In this document: positions 44,856 to 53,964 of the stretch, piece by piece
How positions within the stretch are numbered: position 1 is the first letter of the stretch
How the letters are laid out: each line of letters opens with the position of its first letter
Assembly (NCBI GenBank): GCA_023231005.1
Contig: JALNWG010000016.1
Span: forward strand, 9,419-73,418
Source: Bacteroidales bacterium
GTDB lineage: Bacteria > Bacteroidota > Bacteroidia > Bacteroidales > FEN-979
Reading direction: 5' to 3'
DNA length: 64,000 nt
Position numbers and translations under genes: made by a program
Notes under the pieces: model-generated
Told to the model about the DNA's origin: nothing
Database searches by the model: none
What the model saw: only the letters and a program-made list of their open reading frames with translations

Positions 44856-47449
44856 TAAAAATTATATAATGCCCTGATAACAAAATGCCTGTCCCGTTGC
44901 AAAATCTCTGTGGGATTTACAACACCGTCGGCTGCTTTCGTACCGGGATCATAATAGGTCGTATTGAAAATATTGTTACAAACCACCTGCAATTTTAATC
45001 CGGGCACAAGTTTGTTATTCCCATAATTGATTGCCCCATTGAGGATGGCAACAGCGGGGAAACTACTGGTGTTCAATGGTACTGTAGTACCAGCCCCTAC
45101 CAATCTGTTCCCGGTAAAATTCAGCCGTAAATTGATATCCAATTGATCGAAAAAAACTTTATCCACTCCAATATTAAACTGATGACTTGATATGTCTCCA
45201 ACACGGTTATCCACTTCTCCGGTTTCTGCATATATCTGGTGCGGATCACAGAAAGTGTAATTAAAGTAAGCTGAGAAAGAAGAATATTGATAATTGGCAT
45301 TGGCTTGTATTCCTGTAATCCGGAATTTTCCGATATTGGCATTTTGTGTTACGCCGGGGCTTCCTTCAACGGCAATTGTCCCAACAACATTATCGATGTA
45401 ATCGCGATAGATGTCAAGATCGGCCTGAAAATGCTTATTCAATCGAATTCCTGCACTGAATTCAATATTTTGGATATTTTCCGTTTTTAATGCCGGGTTT
45501 GGAATGCGGTTACCGGCGGATGAATATTTTGTCCAGTTGGAAACATTCATAATACCACGGGAATAAATTGCCTTTAAGGTAAATTTCCCCGGAGAATAAA
45601 CGAAGGCTAAGCGCGGACTCAGAGTACTACCGAATCCGTCACTATTTCTAACACGGTTGAAGTCATAACGCAGCCCAAGCGTAATTTTTAATTTCCGGAA
45701 TGTCTGAAAGGTTCCCTGAGTGTAAGCCCCGATATCCCAAACATTAAATTCATTGCCGCCTTTTGGAGAAGGAAGAATCACAGCAGAGTCTTCCGGAGTA
45801 GAAGTAAGGCTAAACAGGTATTCTCCCTGAAGAGAACTATTCCTCAATTCCAAACCAGACACCAGGTCAAAACGGGAAACTGGCCGGTAAATGACCTTGA
45901 ATTCTGTTCGAAGCTGCTTTGAAATTTCATAAGCATACTTTGTAATCCATGCAGGAGCAGTGTTGTTAACAAGATCCGTTAGTTTTTTATTTCCCCTGGC
46001 ATAATTGACTAATGATACAAAGCGAGATTCTTCGGTAAGGGCATGGATTTTATAGGAAGTGAGGTTGGAAAAGAATACTTTTTCACTGATCTGGTTTTCA
46101 TATTTGGCAAAGAAATAAGTCAATTGCGGGACCCAGTTAAAACCATTTTCAGAACCGGGAACATACGTGTCGGTATATTGTGTTGTGGAACCCCGGCTAT
46201 ATCGCCAGGTTTGAAACCCGACTGTAAAATTGCCAATCTTTACCTTCCCATTAAGCAACCATTCATTTGATTTGTTGGTAAACCCCACCTTATTTCCATT
46301 CACGATCTGATTATACGCTGATTTATCGAGATTTTTTGCAGTTTCGACTCCCAGGGATGTTAATGTAAGTTGTGAAGAATCGCTGTTTAATTGGTAATAA
46401 GGATGACTAAAAGGCAAATTATTATCTACCAGATATTGTTTCGCCCCACTGGTGATATCTAAAAGTTTATGATAATTAACGCCGTCATAAACGGCAGGAT
46501 CATAATCAAAATATGTCTGACTCGATAAATCCATTTCATCAGACTGGTACACCCTACCTGAAACAGTAAACGAAACATTTCTCTTTTTTCCGGAAACACT
46601 AAGATCCACGCATTTTGTGTTGTACGTGCCATAGGAAACATTGGCGCTGATACCAATGTTCCTGCCTGGTTTGATCGCATCTACTGAACTCTTGGTAATC
46701 ACGTTGATGACACCGGCAAATGCATTGGGGCCATACATTGTTGAGGCTGGGCCATAGATAATTTCAACCCGATCAATATTCGATAGGGGATACTGACGGT
46801 CAATATAAGCCCAATTTGTCCAAAGGTCATTTTCCTCAATTCCATCGATCAGCAGCAGGGTTTTTTCTGTGTTATTCTGACGAAATCCACGTTGATAAAT
46901 ATTAGCATATTCGGATCCATAAAACATGGTCAGATCAAAACCGGGAACATCTTTAAGTAGCTCAACCAAGTCCATGTATCCTCTTTTTTCAATGTCTTCC
47001 TGTGTAACGACTACAATGGTAGCAGGGGTTTCATAAATACTTTCCGCTTTTTTTGATACGGAGGTGACAATCTGTGAACCTCCGGTCAGTTTCATGTTAT
47101 TTACCATCTTGATAAATGCCGGTGGATCAAAGAGGTTGGCTTCATACGTGGGATTGATTTGTAAAAGGTATCCAACCGACAAAACTGCCTGACTGGATGA
47201 GTCAATTGCCAGGTAGGTCATGGCCAGAAGTCGGTATGCTTCCACTTTCATTTTCTCATTAAAACCTGTTTGAATACAGGATTGCAGACTTAGAATTACT
47301 TCACCGAATTTACCAATCTCGTAATTTTTTCGTGCATTTGTCAGGGTTACATCACTACAGGGTTGTGACAAGACCTGGTTGGGAAAAGAAAATATTCCGG
47401 AAATCAGGATTACGAAACACCAAAATGCGAGTTTATTCTTTTTCATCAT
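44855..47449 (-). CDS. TonB-dependent receptor with TPR-like N-terminal domain
   Basis: 864-residue outer-membrane receptor. A signal peptide (cleavage after VLSQ, ~29) is followed by a short helical, TPR-like domain (~30-115, ARKNYEIGKFGEVILSLQSC, YRLLAMTYLAIDSSSQAV) in place of the usual CarboxypepD_reg domain, then the plug (VVTQEDIEKRGYMDLVELLK, LLIDGIEENDLW, GPNAFAGVINVIT) and the barrel, ending FVIRALYNF. A TPR-like periplasmic domain might contact another protein. It lies 12 nt after the nSTAND gene and shares 1 nt with the formyltransferase-like gene, so it is a firm member of this operon. The substrate is unknown. Confidence 0.88.
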   Translation of the reverse strand: MMKKNKLAFWCFVILISGIFSFPNQVLSQPCSDVTLTNARKNYEIGKFGEVILSLQSCIQTGFNEKMKVEAYRLLAMTYLAIDSSSQAVLSVGYLLQINPTYEANLFDPPAFIKMVNNMKLTGGSQIVTSVSKKAESIYETPATIVVVTQEDIEKRGYMDLVELLKDVPGFDLTMFYGSEYANIYQRGFRQNNTEKTLLLIDGIEENDLWTNWAYIDRQYPLSNIDRVEIIYGPASTMYGPNAFAGVINVITKSSVDAIKPGRNIGISANVSYGTYNTKCVDLSVSGKKRNVSFTVSGRVYQSDEMDLSSQTYFDYDPAVYDGVNYHKLLDITSGAKQYLVDNNLPFSHPYYQLNSDSSQLTLTSLGVETAKNLDKSAYNQIVNGNKVGFTNKSNEWLLNGKVKIGNFTVGFQTWRYSRGSTTQYTDTYVPGSENGFNWVPQLTYFFAKYENQISEKVFFSNLTSYKIHALTEESRFVSLVNYARGNKKLTDLVNNTAPAWITKYAYEISKQLRTEFKVIYRPVSRFDLVSGLELRNSSLQGEYLFSLTSTPEDSAVILPSPKGGNEFNVWDIGAYTQGTFQTFRKLKITLGLRYDFNRVRNSDGFGSTLSPRLAFVYSPGKFTLKAIYSRGIMNVSNWTKYSSAGNRIPNPALKTENIQNIEFSAGIRLNKHFQADLDIYRDYIDNVVGTIAVEGSPGVTQNANIGKFRITGIQANANYQYSSFSAYFNYTFCDPHQIYAETGEVDNRVGDISSHQFNIGVDKVFFDQLDINLRLNFTGNRLVGAGTTVPLNTSSFPAVAILNGAINYGNNKLVPGLKLQVVCNNIFNTTYYDPGTKAADGVVNPTEILQRDRHFVIRALYNF

Positions 47450-47461
47450 AATTGTTGGTCA

Positions 47462-50400
47462 TCATGGAAGCTCCGGTTTTATTTTAACATAAGGTATATC
47501 TGCCCCTACAAATTTATTCCACTCATTAGGGGTCATGTTCCTTTTGATGGTTTTAATAAGTTTTTCAGCCATCAATTCATTTTCAGTTGAGAAAATCCGG
47601 ATGGATTTGTCGGCGCTGGCTGAGATGATTTGAAAATCATGAAAGGAAAACAGCAGATAATAAACCCAGAGATCATGTGACTCTATTGAGATTGGCTTGA
47701 TCTCAGAAGTGGCAATGCTTCCCAATTTAATGGTTCTGTCATAGCTGGCGGTAGCAAGTTGCTTCCCATCCCGGCTGAAAACTATGGATGTAACTCCCGA
47801 CGCATGCCAACCGATAATCTCTCTGGGTTTCTCTAATGGATCACGGGTATCGTAAATATGGATTGATCCATTTGGGTAACCAGCCGCCAGTTGCTTGCCA
47901 TCATGACTGAAGGCTACCGAAAGAACAGCGTCTCCTTTTTGGGTGACAATCATCGGAGCAGGATTTGATTGAAGAAGATCAATCCATTTAAGCATCCCGG
48001 TTGAAGTTCCATAGGCAAGATATCTGCCGTTACCACTAAGGGCAACACAATTTATCTTTGTATGAAGTGAATCGAGGGTTGTTTCCTTGAACTCATTTTG
48101 CCCATAATTCCATAGAAGAACTTTTCCATCAGAACCTACTGAAACAAAAAGATTTTTTTCAGGATGGATACATAAGCCGTTGATGGCGTTTTTATGGGCT
48201 AAAATTATTCGAGGAGGGTCTTTGATTCTTTTCCTGTCCCAGATAAGCAATTTTCCATTCATATTTCCGGCAATAATATACTGATCGTCATGCGTAACAA
48301 CCAGGCTTCGTATCGAGGCTTCATCATGTTTTGAGATATTCAGAGCCACCGGGGCAATTGAAAGATCTCCCATTGCCCATTGCAACACTTTGCTGTCGTC
48401 GCCACAGGAAAACAAAGTTTTTCCATCTGATGTAAGCGAGAGGGAGCGAACGCCATCTTCATGCCCCCGTAAGATAATAGGATCGTTTGAAATTCCCGAT
48501 AAAGCGGTATAAATAATGGGATCGTTCTTTACTCCACCATTATTGAGATTGAATCGGTATGCCTGTATGGCAAGCAATCCCGGCAGATCATCTTTGAGTG
48601 TATTTGAAAGCTGGTTTGCCTGTATGGCCATGGATCGGGCAACAGACAAAAGACGAAGACGGCGGGCATTTTTTTCGGATTCCTCGGCCTTTACCCGTTC
48701 ATTATCTGCTATTTGCTTTTGAGATATTGCTTCTTTCTTTTGAGTTTGTGCTTCATCTCTTGCTACCACAGCCTCCTGCCGCGATTGGATGGCTTGTTGT
48801 TTCTGATGAACGGCAACAGCCGTTTGCTCCTGTGCTATTACCTGCTGTTTAACTGCAAATTGACGTTGTTGCTCTGTAATTATTTTTTGTTGTTCAGCAA
48901 TTTGTTGTTGTTGCTCAGAAATTTTTTTCTGAAGAATGGCTTCCTTCCTTTGCTCTTCTGTCCGTTTTTGTTCGAATACTGCCAGCTTTTCTTTTTCCAT
49001 TGCTTCCTTGCGGCTTGCTTCAGCCTTAAAACGCAGGTTAAGAGAAATGATCAGGAAAAAGATGGAAATAACAGAAGCAATACCAAGAATTACGGCGGAG
49101 TTACGAGCTCTTTTCAGATTTCTTTTCTGTTGTTTCTCTTTAATGGTAAGTTCAAGTTCAAATTGTTTTTTACTATATTCTAAAAAATTCATGGCACGAT
49201 CAAAAGAAGGATCGTACCGCACAGCCCAGGTAGCATTGGGTTTGTTTTGTTCTTTCCATTGGAGGGCCAATTGCAGCTCTGGGTTGACCCAAAGGCCCGA
49301 TTTTCCATACTGGTAAAGCTCTGCAGTTTTCGCCAACCGGAGGTATAATTGTGCTGACTGACTTTCTTCTTCCACCCATTTGTGAAGCCGAATCCATACG
49401 CGCATGATACTTTCATGCGAAATGTCGATGGTTGTTTCAGAAGTCAACCCGACCTGAATAGAAGGCATAATAAAAGCCCGGCCTGGTTCACGGAAAGTAT
49501 CAATGACCTGGATGATTTCTTCTTCCCTGGCTTCAGCTAAGGTGCAGATTTCCTTCAGTGAAGTAGGACGGCGTGTCCCACGGCTATCTTTACTTACATC
49601 AGTCAAAGATTTGAATAACTTCTCGGCAAAATATTTTTTCCGATGATCCTTCAATGAAGCATATATTTCTTCCAGGTGAACAGATAATGCCTCTTTCATG
49701 GTCCCAATTGCCTCGTAATGATCAATCCCGATCGGTTGGTCGCCAATTCTGTTTAATTTCCAGTAATCCCAGGTTCGCATCATCGCATGTTGCAGAATCG
49801 GGAGCTGATCGGGATCATCACCAACATCCTTCAATAAACGGTCGACAAGCTCATCTGAAATTTTACTTTCCATTACGTGAATAGGACCCGTAATTGCCAA
49901 CCTTCGTTCTTCCTGGTTCATCCGCGGAACAAGGTAATAGCCCTTATTGATCATTTCGCTGAATTCACGGAATTCGGTACAATCATCCAGAAAGTCGGTT
50001 CTCATCGACAATACAACATAAATACGGACCTGTTCCTGATGGATGGCATCGAGAAAAAGATGAACAAACCGGGAAATTTCATACAAACCCGTATCGTCAC
50101 GGTTTCTTTTATACCGGAAAATTTCCTCAAATTGATCGATAACCAACAAGTGATAGGTGGAAGGGTCTGACCCTTTCAGTAAATCTGTGATGGTGGAACC
50201 TTCCTTCCTAAGCGTTTCAGCCGATTGATTCCGGAAATCGGTATGCTCTCCGAGGAGTGCGTCTGTCAGGTTTCCAATCGGATCATCTCCCGGTTTAAAA
50301 ATGGAAATTTTCCATTCTCCTGAAAGTTTCCCGGTTTTTGATTTCATCAGGGAGGGTATAAGTCCCGCCCGGATCAGAGAAGATTTCCCGCATCCGGATG

Positions 50401-50548
50401 ATCCGAGAATGGCCAGAAATCTGGTTTCCGACAATTTATCAATCAACTCCCTGACTTGAAATTCTCTTCCAAAAAATAGTTCGTCTTCCTGAATTTCATA
50501 GCTACGGATTCCGGGGAATGGATTCGAGTGTAGAAGGGATGAAGCCAT
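47462..50548 (-). CDS. nSTAND1-type NTPase with membrane helix, coiled coil and WD40 propeller
   Basis: 1028-residue signalling NTPase. It opens directly with the nSTAND1 signature NPFPGIRSYEIQEDELFFGR, P-loop GSSGCGKS at 49-56 and Walker B LLVIDQFEEIFR near 135. A winged-helix-like region follows, then one membrane helix (~475-498), a Gln/Glu/Lys-rich coiled coil (~500-640, QQQQIAEQQKIITEQQRQF) and at least six WD40 repeats from ~690 to ~1000 (DGVRSLSLTSDGKTLFSCGD, GVTSIVFSRDGKQLATASYD). STAND proteins usually oligomerise on ligand binding and trigger a fused effector; no effector domain is visible. It is the first gene of the minus operon; a near-consensus -7 motif (TATTTTTA) lies 15 nt upstream. 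Confidence 0.88.
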   Translation of the reverse strand: MASSLLHSNPFPGIRSYEIQEDELFFGREFQVRELIDKLSETRFLAILGSSGCGKSSLIRAGLIPSLMKSKTGKLSGEWKISIFKPGDDPIGNLTDALLGEHTDFRNQSAETLRKEGSTITDLLKGSDPSTYHLLVIDQFEEIFRYKRNRDDTGLYEISRFVHLFLDAIHQEQVRIYVVLSMRTDFLDDCTEFREFSEMINKGYYLVPRMNQEERRLAITGPIHVMESKISDELVDRLLKDVGDDPDQLPILQHAMMRTWDYWKLNRIGDQPIGIDHYEAIGTMKEALSVHLEEIYASLKDHRKKYFAEKLFKSLTDVSKDSRGTRRPTSLKEICTLAEAREEEIIQVIDTFREPGRAFIMPSIQVGLTSETTIDISHESIMRVWIRLHKWVEEESQSAQLYLRLAKTAELYQYGKSGLWVNPELQLALQWKEQNKPNATWAVRYDPSFDRAMNFLEYSKKQFELELTIKEKQQKRNLKRARNSAVILGIASVISIFFLIISLNLRFKAEASRKEAMEKEKLAVFEQKRTEEQRKEAILQKKISEQQQQIAEQQKIITEQQRQFAVKQQVIAQEQTAVAVHQKQQAIQSRQEAVVARDEAQTQKKEAISQKQIADNERVKAEESEKNARRLRLLSVARSMAIQANQLSNTLKDDLPGLLAIQAYRFNLNNGGVKNDPIIYTALSGISNDPIILRGHEDGVRSLSLTSDGKTLFSCGDDSKVLQWAMGDLSIAPVALNISKHDEASIRSLVVTHDDQYIIAGNMNGKLLIWDRKRIKDPPRIILAHKNAINGLCIHPEKNLFVSVGSDGKVLLWNYGQNEFKETTLDSLHTKINCVALSGNGRYLAYGTSTGMLKWIDLLQSNPAPMIVTQKGDAVLSVAFSHDGKQLAAGYPNGSIHIYDTRDPLEKPREIIGWHASGVTSIVFSRDGKQLATASYDRTIKLGSIATSEIKPISIESHDLWVYYLLFSFHDFQIISASADKSIRIFSTENELMAEKLIKTIKRNMTPNEWNKFVGADIPYVKIKPELP

Positions 50549-50664
50549 GGGTGGTTCTTACGGTAAAAATAATATTCGAAAATTAAGACGATTTTTTCAT
50601 ATTTCGATGAAAAATTTATTTTTTTATAAAAAGCCCTCGACCAATGTGAAAATCTGTTAATTTT

Positions 50665-50687
50665 ATAGATGCTAAATTTGCATCTAT
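50665..50687 (+). promoter_or_regulatory. Palindrome spanning the promoter -7 motif and start codon of the signalling operon
   Basis: ATAGATGC and GCATCTAT form perfect 8-bp arms around TAAATTT. The -7 motif TAAATTTG (50673-50680) lies in its centre, and the ATG (50686-50688) begins within the right arm. Transcription from this box would start at or next to the ATG, giving a leaderless or near-leaderless mRNA. It may be an operator for a dimeric regulator or, if transcription starts further upstream, an RNA hairpin that hides the start codon. Confidence 0.6.
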
Positions 50688-51558
50688 GGATCAGCCTCTC
50701 GAAGAATCTTCCGATTCCTTTTCACGGGAAGACCTCCTTACCCAATTAAATGAAACCCGGAAACAACTCACGGAATGTGAGAAGATGGCTTCCCTGGGGC
50801 AGCTTACAGCCGGAATTGTTCACGAAATCAAAAATCCGCTGAATTTCATCAATAATTTTTCGGAGCTAACCAGTGACCTTGTCAAGGAGTTAATGGAATT
50901 TAAGGAGAAACTTTCTTCATCTCTTCCGCCAGGGGAGGCGACTTATCTTGAGGAACTGCTGAACGATCTGGGAAGCAATGTTCAGAAAATCAAAGAACAT
51001 GGAATACGAGCCGAAAGTATTATCCGCGGCATGTTGTTGTATGCCCATGGAAAATCAGGAGAACGGCTTCCTACAGATATCAATGCCATGTTAGCCGAAT
51101 ATGTGAACCTCGGATATCATGGGATGCGCGCATCCGATAATATGTTCAACATCAAGATGGAAAGCAATTATGATCCCTCAATCGGGATGATCAATGTGGT
51201 GCCACAGGACATAGGACGCGTATTTCTCAATCTGATCAACAATGCCTGCTATTCCACGTTGATGAAAAAAAAGAGTTCAACGGGCAACTATTCACCCATC
51301 CTGTTTACCGCTACAAAAAACCTTGGAGATCGTGTTGAAATCCGCGTCAGGGATAATGGAAATGGAATACCTCCTGCTGTTATGGGGAAAATATTTAATC
51401 CTTTTTTTACTACCAAACCAGCAGGTTTCGGAACAGGACTTGGTCTCTCTATTAGTTTTGATATCATTGTAAATGAACATCATGGAGAGATTAAAGTGGA
51501 TACAAAAGAAGGAGAATTTGCAGAATTTATCATTACCTTACCAACAGAAAATATATAG
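50686..51558 (+). CDS. Soluble sensor histidine kinase
   Basis: 290-residue cytoplasmic kinase without membrane segments. A short coiled coil (~15-35) leads into HisKA with H46 in AGIVHEIKNP, and HATPase (INNACYSTLM, RDNGNGIPP, GFGTGLGLSISF). The kinase core repeats the giant kinase at 37231 almost motif by motif (VNLxYHGMRA, VPQDxxRVxLNxxNN, KIFNPFFTTKP). It opens the plus operon, 14 nt before the response-regulator/phosphatase gene, which is its likely phosphorylation partner. With no sensor domain it must receive its input from another protein. Confidence 0.92.
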   Translation: MDQPLEESSDSFSREDLLTQLNETRKQLTECEKMASLGQLTAGIVHEIKNPLNFINNFSELTSDLVKELMEFKEKLSSSLPPGEATYLEELLNDLGSNVQKIKEHGIRAESIIRGMLLYAHGKSGERLPTDINAMLAEYVNLGYHGMRASDNMFNIKMESNYDPSIGMINVVPQDIGRVFLNLINNACYSTLMKKKSSTGNYSPILFTATKNLGDRVEIRVRDNGNGIPPAVMGKIFNPFFTTKPAGFGTGLGLSISFDIIVNEHHGEIKVDTKEGEFAEFIITLPTENI

Positions 51559-51572
51559 ACTAAGAAAACAAT

Positions 51573-52757
51573 ATGAACGAAAATTCCTTAAACAATGTGA
51601 AAATTATGGTAGTTGACGATGAGGTGGACCTGGAATCGCTGGTTCGTCAAAAATTTCGTCGTCAGATCCGGGAAGGGATGTATGATTTTATTTTTGCCTA
51701 CAATGGGCTGGAAGCCCTGGCAAAATTAATAGAGAATCCGAATATCGGGGTAATCCTATCGGATATCAATATGCCGGAAATGGATGGGTTAACATTGCTG
51801 TCAAAATTAAAGGAACTTAAAAATCCGGGTTTGAAAACTGTGATCGTTTCCGCTTATGGCGATATGGAAAATATCCGGACAGCCATGAATCGGGGTGCTT
51901 TTGATTTTGTAACAAAGCCGATAAATTTTGATGATCTCGAAATCACAATAAATAAAACCCTGGAAGAAATAACCCAGATCAGAAAATCAGCTGAAGAACA
52001 TGATCAACTAATCTCAATTCAGCAAGACCTGACCACAGCTCGGGAAATCCAGCAGGCCATTCTTCCGAAAAATTTTCCTCCTTTTCCCAGCCGGATCGAA
52101 TTTGATCTATATGCCTCGATGGTTGCTGCCAAAGAAGTCGGCGGCGATTTTTATGATTTTTTCATGATTGATAAGGATCGTCTTGGCTTTGTGATCGGTG
52201 ATGTTTCGGGGAAGGGCGTTCCTGCCGCCATTTTTATGGCTGTGAGCCGGACCCTGATCCGGGCTACCGGGTTAAAAGGCATTCCGACTGACGAATGTAT
52301 GAATTATGTGAATAACCTTTTATGTAATGAAAGCGTCTCCTGTATGTTTGTTACCGTATTTTATGGAATTTTGAATATGACAAACGGAGAGCTGGAATAT
52401 GTAAATGCAGGGCATAATCCTCCCTTTGTTTTATCTTCCGGTAATATAAAATTTTTGGAAATGACCGGAGGAACGATCCTCGGATGCATTGAAGGATTGA
52501 AATATCAATCGAAAAAATGCACTTTTCAACCTGGCGACCGTTTGTTTTTATATACTGATGGTGTTACCGAAGCTTTTAATAAAGAGGGAAAAGCCTATGG
52601 GGAATATCGGCTTAAAGATATACTCAGGAATAACCTTGACAAATCAACTGAAGAGATGGTAAAATTGGTATCGCAGGATGTTAACGAATTTTCCACAGGA
52701 GTTCCTCAATCTGACGATATCACGATGCTGGCTATCCATTATCACGGCATCGACTAA
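51573..52757 (+). CDS. Response regulator fused to SpoIIE/PP2C-type phosphatase (RsbU-like)
   Basis: 394 residues. An N-terminal receiver domain has the acidic pair in VVDDEVD, phospho-acceptor D64 in LSDINMPEMDG, and K115 in VTKPINF. A helical linker (~130-160) joins a SpoIIE/RsbU-type PPM phosphatase with metal-binding motifs EVGGDFYDFF, GDVSGKGVPAA, AGHNPPF, YTDGVTEAF and SDDITML. Phosphorylation of the receiver should switch phosphatase activity, and the STAS protein encoded 22 nt downstream is the natural serine-phosphoprotein substrate. This is the input half of a partner-switching pathway. Confidence 0.93.
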   Translation: MNENSLNNVKIMVVDDEVDLESLVRQKFRRQIREGMYDFIFAYNGLEALAKLIENPNIGVILSDINMPEMDGLTLLSKLKELKNPGLKTVIVSAYGDMENIRTAMNRGAFDFVTKPINFDDLEITINKTLEEITQIRKSAEEHDQLISIQQDLTTAREIQQAILPKNFPPFPSRIEFDLYASMVAAKEVGGDFYDFFMIDKDRLGFVIGDVSGKGVPAAIFMAVSRTLIRATGLKGIPTDECMNYVNNLLCNESVSCMFVTVFYGILNMTNGELEYVNAGHNPPFVLSSGNIKFLEMTGGTILGCIEGLKYQSKKCTFQPGDRLFLYTDGVTEAFNKEGKAYGEYRLKDILRNNLDKSTEEMVKLVSQDVNEFSTGVPQSDDITMLAIHYHGID

Positions 52758-52779
52758 AAAATTACCTGGAACAGGCTGT

Positions 52780-53964
52780 ATGGATATTGTTCAAACAAAG
52801 TGGAGATCGTTTGATGTTTTTCAAGTTAACGGACGGATCGATGGATTGTCGGCTGCCGATTTGAAACATAACCTCGATCAATGGGCTGCTTCTGGTTTGC
52901 ACACCATCTTTCTCGATTTTTCGAGGGTCATCTTCATGAGCAGCGCCGGATTGAGGGTCATCATCCAAACGCAAAAATCTTTAAAGATAATTGGAGGAGA
53001 ATTGATTTTAATTTCAGTCCCTCCAATTGTTCAGGAGGTTTTCAAAATCAGTGGCCTCCATCAATTTCTGAAACAGTTTCCCGATCTTTCTGCCATTCCA
53101 GACAACCTTAACCATGGAAATGGCAAAGAAAAATTTATCTCTTTTATTTCTGACGGCGTTCAATTTGAAGACAAATCACAAGATTGTTCTCCGGGTCAGG
53201 GTGTTCTTTTCGGGTGTGCCGATAAACTGTTTTCAGTGGGTTATAAAATGGAAGACAATATCGCGGTTAACCCTGGAACAATTGCTTATGGTGCTGGTCT
53301 TGCCGCACTGGGTAGTGGGTATGAAGATTTTAAATCATTGTATGGAGAGGCTATTATTATTCAACATAATTTTTACTCTTATCCTGCCGTACCGAGAGCC
53401 AGCGTCGATTATTCCTTCTATTCCGAACATGCTACCTATTCCTTAAATTTTCTTTATGGTTTCGGAATTACCGGTGATTTTTCTACCGTATTACACTTCG
53501 ATACAAAGGAAAAACCAATCAGTTTACAGAATTTATTACATACCGCTGCTCAAAAAGCACAAACCAATGTGTTTGGTGTTGTCCTTCTTTCACAAAGCGG
53601 CGGTCTTCGATGGATGCATCTTAAAAAATCACCCATTGAACAATATCAACAGAATTTTTCCGACTGGATGAATTTTTCTATCGAAGCAGAGGATATTAAT
53701 AAAACGATACTCGCCTGCGGGATCGTTGTTAAAGAAAAACATAAGTTATCACCCCAATGGCAGCAAATCTTTCCAGGCGATGGCGGGGTGCATCTTCATG
53801 CTGCCATCTTAGAAAATGGATTGTGGTGTAACAAGATACAGGAATTTGAAAAGGAGTTGCTGCGGGTTGCTCGAAATTTCGAAGTAGAAAAGGTGGTTCA
53901 TCTCCTTCCAAGCTCCCAACTTAAGAATGGTTTTATAGGTATTATTAATCTGGATCTGGACTAA
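52780..53964 (+). CDS. STAS-domain anti-anti-sigma-like protein with large unrecognised C-terminal domain
   Basis: 394 residues from the ATG at 52780 (a longer frame overlapping the phosphatase gene is rejected). Residues ~1-105 form a STAS domain with the switch loop MSSAGLR; S55 (or S54) is the candidate phospho-serine. Residues ~115-395 are a second domain I do not recognise, with Gly-rich and Tyr-rich strands (TIAYGAGLAALGSGYEDF, YSFYSEHATYSLNFLYGFG, VFGVVLLSQSGG); it has no signal peptide or membrane helix, so it is cytoplasmic. The stop overlaps the permease ATG by 1 nt (TAATG), pointing to coupled synthesis with the transporter. Confidence 0.8.
   Translation: MDIVQTKWRSFDVFQVNGRIDGLSAADLKHNLDQWAASGLHTIFLDFSRVIFMSSAGLRVIIQTQKSLKIIGGELILISVPPIVQEVFKISGLHQFLKQFPDLSAIPDNLNHGNGKEKFISFISDGVQFEDKSQDCSPGQGVLFGCADKLFSVGYKMEDNIAVNPGTIAYGAGLAALGSGYEDFKSLYGEAIIIQHNFYSYPAVPRASVDYSFYSEHATYSLNFLYGFGITGDFSTVLHFDTKEKPISLQNLLHTAAQKAQTNVFGVVLLSQSGGLRWMHLKKSPIEQYQQNFSDWMNFSIEAEDINKTILACGIVVKEKHKLSPQWQQIFPGDGGVHLHAAILENGLWCNKIQEFEKELLRVARNFEVEKVVHLLPSSQLKNGFIGIINLDLD

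Noticed and set aside
47462..50548. nSTAND1 protein as an anti-phage defence gene
   Set aside because: No effector domain, nuclease, TIR or protease is fused or adjacent, and its operon partners are transport and signalling genes. Defence cannot be claimed from sequence.
52678..52779. Longer start for the STAS protein overlapping the phosphatase gene
   Set aside because: The extra 34 residues have no STAS character. The ATG at 52780 lies cleanly after the phosphatase stop.
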